From contig JAFEAV010000033.1 of the NCBI GenBank assembly GCA_018266215.1, forward strand, positions 1 to 60,028: DNA of 60,028 nucleotides, read 5' to 3'. The notes below the pieces were generated by a model that was not told where the DNA came from, did no database searches, and saw nothing but the letters and a program-made list of their open reading frames with translations. Source of the stretch: Cyanobacteria bacterium SZAS LIN-3 (GTDB taxonomy: Bacteria > Cyanobacteriota > Vampirovibrionia > Obscuribacterales > Obscuribacteraceae). Of the stretch, positions 50,457-58,015 are shown piece after piece (positions within the stretch are counted from its first letter, which is position 1; the number at the start of each line of letters is the position of its first letter). Both the position numbers and the translations under genes were made by a program.

Positions 50457-51202
50457 CCTGCATCTTTCACCTCAAAACCGAGTCTTACCAAACTCCGGCG
50501 CTGACCGTTGAGCAAGTTGTAGAACGAGGCGCTGTGCCAGCGCCCTTTCTTCTTCGTTGGAATCCCCTCGGCGTTCAGGATGTTGGCAATCTTTGTAAAA
50601 CTTACTCCCTCATCGGCCATCGTTCTAATACGCTCCAGAACTGCCTGCTCCTCTGGCACAGGGACAAGGCCACCCTTATAGGGTCTCCATCCGAATGGTG
50701 GACTGCCACCCAGACTGCCTCCGGCTTCTTTCTTCTTTCGGCGTCCTTCCTGGCAGCGCTGATAGATCAGCTTGCGTTCGTACTCAGCGAACATACCCTT
50801 GAACTGGAACATGAGCTCGCCGTCTGGTGTCTCCAGGTCGAGCGTGTCGACTACTGTCAGTAGCTTCTTGCCCCGCTCTTGCAGGTCGCGCTTGATTGTC
50901 TCTGCGTCCAGCACCTTGCGAGCGAATCGGTCAAGTTTGTAAACAATGAGGCCGTCAGCCAGATTGGAGAAGATGCAAGCCAGGGCATCTTGAAACCCTT
51001 CGCGTTTCTCTGCTGACTCGGCGCTGTAGACGTCTTCAAATATATTGAACAACTTGTATCCGTTCTTCTTGCAGTAGCTGGTAATCTCTTCGCGTTGGGT
51101 TGGCAAAGAGGTGTTGTCCGCTTGAGAGTCACCGCTCACACGAACATAGCCAACTAGTATTTTCTGAGTTGCTATTTTTTCTCTTGCATTGCCTGACGAC
51201 AT
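50453..51202 (-). CDS. serine recombinase (resolvase/invertase type) A
   Basis: The catalytic domain starts ILVGYVRVSGDSQADNTSLPTQ with Ser23 as nucleophile, and continues with YKLDRFARKVLDAE and FKGMFAEYERKLIYQRCQEG. The short C-terminal part (SPPFGWRP ... FTKIANILNAEGIPTKKKGRWH) is a recombinase DNA-binding domain, much smaller than that of large integrases. At 249 residues it is one of four related genes. AAGGAG precedes the ATG by 7 bases. It leads a two-gene unit with the 159-residue protein. Confidence 0.92.
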   Translation of the reverse strand: MSSGNAREKIATQKILVGYVRVSGDSQADNTSLPTQREEITSYCKKNGYKLFNIFEDVYSAESAEKREGFQDALACIFSNLADGLIVYKLDRFARKVLDAETIKRDLQERGKKLLTVVDTLDLETPDGELMFQFKGMFAEYERKLIYQRCQEGRRKKKEAGGSLGGSPPFGWRPYKGGLVPVPEEQAVLERIRTMADEGVSFTKIANILNAEGIPTKKKGRWHSASFYNLLNGQRRSLVRLGFEVKDAG

Positions 51203-51378
51203 ACAGTACTCCTTCTCAAAGTAGGTTTGGTTCCACTTGCATCTGTGTCTATCTCGCCCTCGGATATGGGTATGTTTATCGAGATGGCGTATTGGTTGCT
51301 TAAGTTTGGGAGATTAAATGGTGCGTATGGAGGTCGCCTGCCATCATTGACGGTGGCAGACTCGAAACCAATCTAGTT

Positions 51379-51392
51379 AAAGTTCGAACTTT
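51379..51392. repeat. 14-bp perfect palindrome between recombinase blocks
   Basis: AAAGTTCGAACTTT lies in the 327-base gap between recombinase A and the upstream recombinase operon. A CTGCCA/TGGCAG inverted repeat (about 51338-51359) and a CTACC/GGTAG repeat (about 51446-51462) are also in this gap. These could be operators or crossover/accessory sites for the recombinases. Confidence 0.45.
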
Positions 51393-51529
51393 CTTAATGA
51401 TATCCAGTTTTGAAAAACTGCCAAGGCTGCAGCGAAGATGGCACTACCAGATCCGGTAGCTTGTATAAGTCTTCGTCCGGCAGAATCAGACAGCGCCGCA
51501 GTTTGAGAGCCACGTACAATCTCCGGGAA

Positions 51530-52210
51530 TCAGTAGATTAAAATTTTAGGTGAACAAGCTGGTTGTTTTTCATTCTGATCCGTCGAGGCTGATGACGGCA
51601 TATCCAGGAAGATGGCCCCAAGCTGCGCATAGGTCCACAGGCAACCACGCTTGGTAAGAAGGCCGGTACTGTTCAACCGGTGAATGATGTCACCCCTATC
51701 CGCGCCTTCCAGATGCCAGCGAATAATCAAGCCGAGAATCATCTGCTCTCGCTCGTCTTTGATTCCGAAGGTGCTTCTGTTCCGGTATGGAGGCACCCCG
51801 TCTTGGCGCCGGTTAACTTTCGCTTGGGCCCGCCTGATAGCCACGTTGTTTCTATAGCCCTCGATGACTTTGGCTATCTGCTCCTTCAGCCCATCTCTTT
51901 CAGGGCCTGGTGGCCTTTGGTCGGAAATAGCCATGATGTGAACTGGCGGCATGTCGACGGACGGCATGAGGTCAAGACGGCAAACAAGGAGGACTTCAGC
52001 GAGGCCAGCGTGAATAGCTTGCAGGGCAAATTGCAGGCCTTGCGCATCACCAGCTTCGTCGTCAAAGATTGTATAAAGGTCCAGGCCGTTGATAGCACAG
52101 TGATTGAGGATGGTCTTTTTTTGGAACCCGGGGTGCATTGTCCCATCACCTCCGACAAGTGGTCGACGCACGTAGCCCACAGCGCGCTGTTTGAGTGGTT
52201 GGCTGGTCAT
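51530..52210 (-). CDS. serine recombinase paralogue D lacking the catalytic serine
   Basis: The resolvase fold is still visible: AVGYVRRPLVGGDG, DLYTIFDDEAGDAQGLQFALQAIHAGLAEVLLVCRLD, and a C-terminal RWHLEGADRGDIIHRLNSTGLLTKRG region. The usual YVRVS reads YVRRP, so the catalytic Ser is Pro17, and the DRF motif is changed to DLM. It is not broken by stops and keeps a start that overlaps the upstream recombinase stop (ATGA). Probably a non-catalytic partner or regulator, or a decaying copy. Confidence 0.85.
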   Translation of the reverse strand: MTSQPLKQRAVGYVRRPLVGGDGTMHPGFQKKTILNHCAINGLDLYTIFDDEAGDAQGLQFALQAIHAGLAEVLLVCRLDLMPSVDMPPVHIMAISDQRPPGPERDGLKEQIAKVIEGYRNNVAIRRAQAKVNRRQDGVPPYRNRSTFGIKDEREQMILGLIIRWHLEGADRGDIIHRLNSTGLLTKRGCLWTYAQLGAIFLDMPSSASTDQNEKQPACSPKILIY

Positions 52211-52959
52211 AGACTCACCTCGCTAAAATCTTGTGGCTGGCTGCCGCCCTGGACGATGTCTGCTGCACTGTTTTGGTACCGCGTAAGTACATTACAAATC
52301 TGGCTATTGCCCCAGATTTTGCCCTGCTTGGTTTTGATGCCGAGCTGATTGAGGTGTAGTGCTATGCCGGAAATTTTGGCCCCTTTGCGCCTCAAGTCAA
52401 AAATCAAACGGATGACTGCCTGCTCGTTCTCATTCGGCACCAGCTCGCGACCGACAGCCATAAACCCGAAGGGCGGACACCCAGCCCAAAACTTACCGGC
52501 GGCGCGTTTCCTCTCAACACCGAGCTGGCACCGCTCCTTGATTGACTTTCGCTCGAACTCAGAGAACGCAGCGCGGACTTGATAGGCCATCTCGCCTTCA
52601 TCCGAGACGGCAAAATCAATCTCCTCCGTGATGGTCACCAGGTGCTTTCCTCTGGCCTTGAACTCTTCTTTTAGTCGCTCAGCGTCAAGGAATTTGCGAG
52701 TGAATCTATCAAGTTTCCAGACAATCAGATAGTCAGCAAGATTGGCATATAGGGCACTGAGAGCAAATTGAAGACCCTCACGGCTGGCGGCATCCTCGCC
52801 GCTCTGCACATCCGAGAAGACATTAAAGAGCCGATAGCCAAAGCTCTTGCAGTATTCTTCGATTGCCTCTCGCTGCGCCGGTAGGCTCTCTCCGTCCGCC
52901 TGGGATTGGCCACTTACCCTGACATAACCGATCGCCACTGGTCTCAATTTTATTGACAT
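52207..52959 (-). CDS. serine recombinase C
   Basis: 250 residues; the catalytic motif AIGYVRVSGQSQADGESLPAQ places Ser16, followed by FSDVQSGEDAASREGLQFAL, VWKLDRFTRKFLDAE and FSEFERKSIKERCQLG. The C-terminal domain reads CPPFGFMAVGRELV ... ISGIALHLNQLGIKTKQGK. It overlaps the upstream recombinase by 10 bases and the serine-less paralogue downstream by 4, so the three are translated as a unit. Confidence 0.93.
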   Translation of the reverse strand: MSIKLRPVAIGYVRVSGQSQADGESLPAQREAIEEYCKSFGYRLFNVFSDVQSGEDAASREGLQFALSALYANLADYLIVWKLDRFTRKFLDAERLKEEFKARGKHLVTITEEIDFAVSDEGEMAYQVRAAFSEFERKSIKERCQLGVERKRAAGKFWAGCPPFGFMAVGRELVPNENEQAVIRLIFDLRRKGAKISGIALHLNQLGIKTKQGKIWGNSQICNVLTRYQNSAADIVQGGSQPQDFSEVSL

Positions 52960-53714
52960 TGCCTGCTCTCCTTGTTACCCAATTTCTCCTTCATCCAATC
53001 CGGCATAATTCCGCGCCGTTCCAGCATTTCAGGAAATCCAAGGAGAATACTTTGCACAGGTCCTGGTGACCACGCGGTACCTCTCTTGGTTTTAATCCCT
53101 CGGCTGTTTAAGTCAAAGGAAATTGCCGCCAGCGTCAGCCCTCGCTCCCGCATTTCAAAAATCTCTCTCAGCACTTTCTGTTGGTCCGCGTTGACCACCA
53201 GCTCTCGGCCTATTGCATCCCAGCCGAACGGTGGGGCGCCGCCGATGTATCCGCCGTGAGAGCGCTTCCGTGCCCGGCCCATTGAGCAGCGTCTGTTTAT
53301 TGCTTTCCGTTCCATTGCAGCAAAGATAGTCTTCATATGAAACAGAAGCTCACCGTCCTTGGTTGCTGTCTCAATTTCTTCGGCCACGCCCACCAGCTTC
53401 TTGCCTTTGGCCTTTAGTTCTTCCTTTACCTGCTCGCTGTCGAGAACATTTCGAGAGAAGCGGTCAAGCTTATGGACAACCAGGTAAGTACCGATACCAG
53501 CATACAAAGCAGATAGGGCCTTCTGAAATCCATCACGGTTAGAGGCATCCTCGCCGCTCTGCACATCCGAGAAAATAGCAAAGAGCTTTAGGTCCTTTCG
53601 GGCACAGTACTTGATGATTGCCTCTCGCTGAGCCGGTAGGCTGGCGTTGTCTGCCTGGCTGTCAGAGCTGACACGTACATAGCCGACTGCTACTGATGCT
53701 GGATCTGGATTCAT
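52950..53714 (-). CDS. serine recombinase B
   Basis: 254 residues with AVGYVRVSSDSQADNASLPAQ (Ser16), FSDVQSGEDASNRDGFQKAL, VHKLDRFSRNVLDSE and MKTIFAAMERKAINRRCSMG, then a small C-terminal domain (APPFGWDAIGRELV ... LAAISFDLNSRGIKTKRG). It heads the three-gene recombinase operon. GGAG lies 9 bases before the ATG. Close similarity to recombinase C points to local duplication. Confidence 0.93.
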   Translation of the reverse strand: MNPDPASVAVGYVRVSSDSQADNASLPAQREAIIKYCARKDLKLFAIFSDVQSGEDASNRDGFQKALSALYAGIGTYLVVHKLDRFSRNVLDSEQVKEELKAKGKKLVGVAEEIETATKDGELLFHMKTIFAAMERKAINRRCSMGRARKRSHGGYIGGAPPFGWDAIGRELVVNADQQKVLREIFEMRERGLTLAAISFDLNSRGIKTKRGTAWSPGPVQSILLGFPEMLERRGIMPDWMKEKLGNKESRQCQ

Positions 53715-53908
53715 GGACGTGCTCCAATAACGCCCTCACGGGCGGTGCGCTTGGTTGATTACACTTAATTGCTTGACCGTCACGTTACTGAAATCTTGAA
53801 TGATTTGCAACGTCAGGCAGCTAACAAAAGTGACAGGCAGAGCCAGTCAAGCTTAGCCCTATGTCGACGGTATTTTAAGAATGCTCAGCGCTGCTACCGT
53901 GAAAGTGT

Positions 53909-53920
53909 AGACATATGTCT
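53909..53920. repeat. 12-bp perfect palindrome upstream of the recombinase operon
   Basis: AGACATATGTCT lies about 195 bases upstream of recombinase B in the 467-base gap 53715-54181. Short palindromes are typical of serine-recombinase crossover centres or repressor operators. Nothing else in this gap is convincing; a 60-codon frame there has no ribosome site. Confidence 0.4.
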
Positions 53921-54181
53921 GCACTCCAAGGGGACAATCGAAACAGATTAAAATGTGTTGGGCGAATCTGTCGGCGCCGGCACAGAAGATGGACAAGACC
54001 CTCCGAGTAGTGAACAAGCAGTAAGTAGACTTGGCTCCCTCGCTCCTTGGATGTCACTCTCGGACGTGTGTGTAAGTTTGATATACCCTATAACCGAGTA
54101 CGTAAACACCTTCAAACCTGGTTGCCGAAAATTGTTTTTGGCAAAGATGCCACTGAATTTGGTGGCGCGGCTTAATAATTC

Positions 54182-55435
54182 TTACACTCTGCGTCTTGGT
54201 ATTGGAATTCTACCCACCAAATCGTTGATCCATACGCGACCCGATTCTGCCAAATTCGCAGCCATGGAATAGTCGGAAGTCTCAATGGCAAAATTCAGGT
54301 CAGCCAAGAGGTCGGCGATATCATCACCTTCGGTATAGTTAAGAATTCCTTTTTTAACCAACCTTGCAATAACACCGTGTGTCGACTCGTTTGTGGTGGG
54401 GATCCCGTCTCCAACAACAGCTCCCAAGGCGAACAGAGCACTCTGTAAATGAAGGAAAACATTTCTCGCCTTGCGCAATATTGTTGATGCTGCTTTGTCA
54501 GCAACAAACAAAGGACGACCAAAATCGTCCACAGGCGCGACAGAGGCAGAGTCTGCAACTCTTTCCGCCTCGCGAACTGATTCCAAAGAAGCAACAAGCG
54601 CTGGTTCTGCAACGATAGCGAGATACTTTTCCAGCACAGGAAAGAAGGAGGAGAAGTCGTAGCCAATAATCGCCTGGCCTGTAAACTCCCTAAATTCATT
54701 TATCAACTCGGGCAATAATTCAGCAATTCTGCCTTTCGGCTGCCACAACCAGTCCCGCTTAGTCGAATCTCTCGTGACAAAAACAATTGGCTTAGCGATT
54801 TCCTTGGCATGCTCCATCATTTGCAGCCAGACAAGAACGTCACCGCCCTGCTTACCGGTGCTCTTGTTCAAGTCGCCGAAGCCAGGCGGGATGCCTGCGC
54901 GCATACGTCGGTCAGCAAAGGCAAGCTTTTCTGAGAGAACTTCAGCCGGATAAGACAGACCGGTTTTGCCTGCATAGATATTTGCAAGTTTGTCGGTCAC
55001 GCCTCGACAGACATCCTCATATGAAATTTTTTCGTCGTACCGCCGTTGAATGTCTTCGTTCGCCTTGGCCTCAGCATCCTTGAAGATTGCCTCTAGCGCT
55101 GGAAAGTCGATCCAATGATGCCTCTTGTAGTCAGTCAGTTGGTTTAGCAGACCAGAAATCGACGACTTTATGGTTTGGGCACTACTTTTGTGGAGCCTTA
55201 TTTGAGTCTCAATCTCTGCGTCTTTCTGCCGTAAAAATTCAAGGCCGACTTGATGCGGCAACCAGAGTTTGCCAGAAAGCTTCTCTATAACAGTTAGTAA
55301 CTTCTGCTGGTCGGCTTGTGGTATGCGAAACAGGTCGAGCAGAATATTCGTGTCAAAGACCATCACGCAGTTTTCCCAAACCGCCCTAATGACATTCTCA
55401 TCAGTACCAAAGTACCCAGGAAAAACATCTTTCAT
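54182..55435 (-). CDS. PIN-like (DUF4935) nuclease-domain protein
   Basis: A roughly 417-residue protein from ATG 55435 (frame open to 55477). It begins KDVFPGYF and has CVMVFDTNILLDLFRIP with the first metal Asp, WLPHQVGLEFLRQK with an acidic residue, GGDVLVWLQMMEHAKE and PIVFVTRDSTKRDWLWQPKG with further acids, matching the PIN_8/DUF4935 pattern. These are RNase-type folds found in accessory and defence regions. The last 130 residues are a separate, helical part. Location next to recombinases inside the island suggests an accessory or defence role. Confidence 0.85.
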   Translation of the reverse strand: MKDVFPGYFGTDENVIRAVWENCVMVFDTNILLDLFRIPQADQQKLLTVIEKLSGKLWLPHQVGLEFLRQKDAEIETQIRLHKSSAQTIKSSISGLLNQLTDYKRHHWIDFPALEAIFKDAEAKANEDIQRRYDEKISYEDVCRGVTDKLANIYAGKTGLSYPAEVLSEKLAFADRRMRAGIPPGFGDLNKSTGKQGGDVLVWLQMMEHAKEIAKPIVFVTRDSTKRDWLWQPKGRIAELLPELINEFREFTGQAIIGYDFSSFFPVLEKYLAIVAEPALVASLESVREAERVADSASVAPVDDFGRPLFVADKAASTILRKARNVFLHLQSALFALGAVVGDGIPTTNESTHGVIARLVKKGILNYTEGDDIADLLADLNFAIETSDYSMAANLAESGRVWINDLVGRIPIPRRRV

Positions 55436-55503
55436 GACAACGTGTGCGCCCAGTAAGTGATATACACAAGGCGACAAGTGTACACGAAAGACCAGACCGA
55501 GCT

Positions 55504-55549
55504 TTGTCCCTAAAATCCCTTTTGTCCCCGGAGATGGGATTTGAAATTA
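55504..55549 (-). repeat. 46-bp inverted repeat, right arm
   Basis: Reverse complement of 44368-44413 with two mismatches. This copy is non-coding, between the PIN-like gene and the terminase-like gene. It could be a recombination site or a remnant of a duplicated gene start. Confidence 0.85.
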
Positions 55550-55565
55550 TCTGGGCGAATCTGCG

Positions 55566-55979
55566 TTATTCAGGTCTGACCTTGTTGGCCAATTGCTTGT
55601 ATAAGGTTGTCTGGAGTCTGTGCACATCAGCCATTGCCCGGGCAACTGTGGCCAGGCGATCTTCCGGAGCGTTGCCACCAAGGTCCTTTAGAGCGGCTAG
55701 CCGGCGGCCGAGAATAGTTTGAAGGACCGTGGTGTCATCCAGCCACTGCCACTGCTTCCTTGTCTGTTCGTCTGAGGCCTGTTCTCGCTCTGCGCGCAAA
55801 GCCTGCCAGTCCTCTTCCTTGGCCCACTTTGCTACCGTGCGCTCATCGATGCCGACGGTCTGTGCAACGGCCTTATACCTGGCCACAGGCATAGAGCAAT
55901 AAAGGTCCAGAGCCTCCTTGTGAATTTTCTCATATTCGTGGGTTAACGGTGTTCTGACGCTGATGTTACGCCTGGCCAT
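55566..55979 (-). CDS. PBSX-type small terminase-like protein
   Basis: The 137-residue protein has a helix-turn-helix near residues 30-60 (YKAVAQTVGIDERTVAKWAKEEDWQALRAER), the layout of PBSX-type small terminase N-termini that recognise packaging sites. The rest is helical and could oligomerise. No large terminase is present in the element, as in many phage satellites that redirect a helper's packaging. A general regulator is the alternative. AAGGCAG lies about 9 bases before the ATG. Confidence 0.65.
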   Translation of the reverse strand: MARRNISVRTPLTHEYEKIHKEALDLYCSMPVARYKAVAQTVGIDERTVAKWAKEEDWQALRAEREQASDEQTRKQWQWLDDTTVLQTILGRRLAALKDLGGNAPEDRLATVARAMADVHRLQTTLYKQLANKVRPE

Positions 55980-56056
55980 AAGATTTGCTGCCTTAAGAAG
56001 TGTCTAGCCCGTAACGTACCGCACGGTGGGTGGACAAACAATAGACGCGCAGCAGG

Positions 56057-56084
56057 CAAAAAAAAATTTTTTGAAAAATTTTTG
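56057..56084. repeat. A-tract/T-tract block near the right end
   Basis: A run of nine A, six T, G, five A and five T lies inside the right end. Phased A and T tracts bend DNA, and such blocks are common near recombination sites. It may help assemble the integrase complex, or be a simple low-complexity stretch. Confidence 0.3.
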
Positions 56085-56167
56085 TACAGGCATCTAGGTC
56101 GTGATTTAGACGGTGCATGGAGGACCCTTCACTAAATGAGGGGTGCGTCGAGATCGTTCCCGGGAGA

Positions 56168-56188
56168 TCCCCCCGCAACTCCCCCCTT
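56168..56188 (+). repeat. 21-bp direct repeat, right copy (candidate integrase arm site)
   Basis: Identical to 38871-38891 in the same orientation. It is non-coding here, which indicates conservation as a DNA site. The 55980-56516 gap holds this repeat, the A/T block and the right att core; no gene is evident. Confidence 0.65.
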
Positions 56189-56304
56189 TTTGCGTAAATT
56201 GGCGGTAATCGAGGGTAGCCAGGGATAGAGGCAAAAGGTTTAGAATGCCACTCTGCTTGAGGATTAGGCTGATGGGATGAGGGATGCCGAAGACCCCTAC
56301 TGAA

Positions 56305-56321
56305 GAATCCCACCCTCTCCG
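56305..56321 (+). repeat. att site copy (right end)
   Basis: GAATCCCACCCTCTCCG, identical to the tRNA-Ser 3' segment at 38798-38814. Only the T-arm 3' strand and acceptor strand are present, so it is an att scar and not a second tRNA. It sets the right boundary of the element. Confidence 0.9.
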
Positions 56322-56516
56322 ATCTTTATCTCAGGAAGCTGAATTTATGCGGGTCCCCGGGGGCTCGCTTTTTTCTTTTGTGGGATTTTCCTGGGAGCAC
56401 AGCATCAACCGAGAGCCCATATTTAGAGATTTCTCAGGGGCCTGCCCTGCCGAAATGTTATTATCACCTTGAAATCCCCAGCGATTCGCTAAATCTCCCA
56501 TGGGCTGAGCTTCTTA

Positions 56517-58001
56517 GTGCTATTTAACAGCTTCACTTACATGTTCTTCCTGACGGTCATGTTTGCCCTCTACTGGGCTTTCCCTGACCGCCACCGCAAA
56601 ACCCTGCTGCTGGCAGGCAGCTATGTTTTTTACATGACCTGGAAGGCCGAGTATGGACTGCTCATCCTGGCCCTCACCCTGATCAATTTCTTCATCGGTC
56701 GTCAGATTGATAAACAGACAGCCGTGGAGAAGAGGAAGCAAATCCTCGTCCTCGGTCTCTGGTTCAACCTTGGCTGTCTGTGCTTTTTCAAATACTCCAA
56801 CTTTTTGATCGACTCGCTCTTTCAATGTTTGAAGCTGGGCAACGGGGTCATGCATTTTGCTCCGGCAGACATGTCCAGCCCTGCCCTCAATATCATTCTG
56901 CCGCTCGGTATCTCGTTCTTCACCTTTGAATTCATTCACTACATAGTGGATGTTTATCGCGGTTCCAAACCGGTAAAGAGCTTCACCGACTTCGCTCTGT
57001 TTGCCTCCTTTTTCCCTTCGCAGATAGCCGGTCCGATCAAGCGCTTCCAGGACTTCATGCACCAGCTGGAAGAAAAGCCGGTTTTCAAAAACGAACTTTT
57101 CGGTCAGGGCATTTTTCTGATCATGCAGGGCTTCTTCAAAAAAGTGGTGCTCGGCGACAACATGGGCATCATTGTTTCGCAGGGCTTCAATCACGTCGGC
57201 AACCTGCCCCTGGCAGATGCCTGGCTGGCCACCGCCGGTTTCACCTTCCAGATATTTTTCGATTTCTCCGGCTATACCGATATCGGTCGGGGCTCAGCGC
57301 TTCTGTTTGGCTACAAAGTTCCGGAAAATTTCAATCTTCCTTTTCTGGCCGCTAATCTCACTGATTTCTGGCGGCGTTGGCACATGTCTCTTTCTACCTG
57401 GCTGAGAGACTATTTGTTCATCCCCATGGGTGGCTCCAAAGGTGGTGCCTGGAATGCACGGCGCAATGTCTTCCTCACTATGGTCCTGGGCGGACTGTGG
57501 CACGGAGCGGCCTGGCACTATGTCATCTGGGGTGCTTTTCACGGAAGCGGTCTGGTCATATCTAAAGAATGGCAGGACCTGGTCTCGCGCAATAAGACAT
57601 TGAGCGCGCTGAGACCGACTCCCCTGTGGCATTACAGCGGTATGGCCCTGACGATATTTTTCCTCTTCCTGGCCGGTATCTTGTTCCGCGCTAACGATCT
57701 GCCGCAGGCGCTGTCTATGACCGCGCGCTTGCTCGGCAATGGTAATGCCGGTCTCAGTGGGGCCGTGCTGGAGAGTTTCCTGCGCTCAACGCTGGTCCTG
57801 ACCCTGCCTGCTTACACATTGTTTGTCGCCTTGCGCAGCAAAAAAGCGGCTGCCCTTTTTGCCGGCTCCGGCCTGACATTCTTCAAAGATGTCTGGCAAA
57901 ATTCCTTTGCACTGAGACTGGCTGCCTGCGCCAGTCTGGCCGTGATCATTTCCGGCTTTGCACCGGGGCAGTTGTCGCCGTTCATTTATTTCCAGTTTTA
58001 G
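56517..58001 (+). CDS. MBOAT family O-acyltransferase (AlgI/DltB type)
   Basis: The start is GTG at 56517, giving the usual MBOAT N-terminus (MLFNSFTYMFFLTVMFALYW). The 494-residue protein has about ten membrane helices. Signatures are DFALFASFFPSQIAGPIKR, FTFQIFFDFSGYTDIGRGSALLFGY, LTDFWRRWHMSLSTWLRDYLFIPMGGS and the catalytic His region LGGLWHGAAWHYVIWGAFHG. It transfers acyl groups, generally acetyl, across the membrane to a polysaccharide or similar acceptor. The SGNH-like partner gene starts 14 bases later. Confidence 0.95.
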   Translation: MLFNSFTYMFFLTVMFALYWAFPDRHRKTLLLAGSYVFYMTWKAEYGLLILALTLINFFIGRQIDKQTAVEKRKQILVLGLWFNLGCLCFFKYSNFLIDSLFQCLKLGNGVMHFAPADMSSPALNIILPLGISFFTFEFIHYIVDVYRGSKPVKSFTDFALFASFFPSQIAGPIKRFQDFMHQLEEKPVFKNELFGQGIFLIMQGFFKKVVLGDNMGIIVSQGFNHVGNLPLADAWLATAGFTFQIFFDFSGYTDIGRGSALLFGYKVPENFNLPFLAANLTDFWRRWHMSLSTWLRDYLFIPMGGSKGGAWNARRNVFLTMVLGGLWHGAAWHYVIWGAFHGSGLVISKEWQDLVSRNKTLSALRPTPLWHYSGMALTIFFLFLAGILFRANDLPQALSMTARLLGNGNAGLSGAVLESFLRSTLVLTLPAYTLFVALRSKKAAALFAGSGLTFFKDVWQNSFALRLAACASLAVIISGFAPGQLSPFIYFQF

Positions 58002-58015
58002 GTGCTGCCTGTTAG

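Larger units (their letters stand above)
38798..56321. mobile_element. integrated element at tRNA-Ser, about 17.5 kb (satellite-like island)
   Basis: A 17-bp direct repeat of the tRNA-Ser 3' end marks both ends. Inside are a tyrosine integrase next to the tRNA, an AlpA-like regulator, a primase and DUF3987 replication module, four serine recombinases, a PIN-like nuclease, a PBSX-like small terminase homologue, a very large Gln/Pro-rich protein and several unknowns. By eye the interior is less G+C rich than the flanks. There are no recognisable capsid, portal, large-terminase or conjugation genes. This gene set resembles phage satellites or mobilisable islands; the exact class is inferred. Confidence 0.88.

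Noticed and set aside
53769..53951. 60-codon frame upstream of the recombinase operon
   Set aside because: TTG start without an SD, no recognisable fold, and it spans a palindrome that looks regulatory.
56305..56321. Second tRNA-Ser at the right end
   Set aside because: Only the last 17 bases of the tRNA are present; no D, anticodon or variable arms can be folded.
56284..56472. Short frame over the right att site
   Set aside because: It spans the att core and ends in non-coding flank without a credible start.
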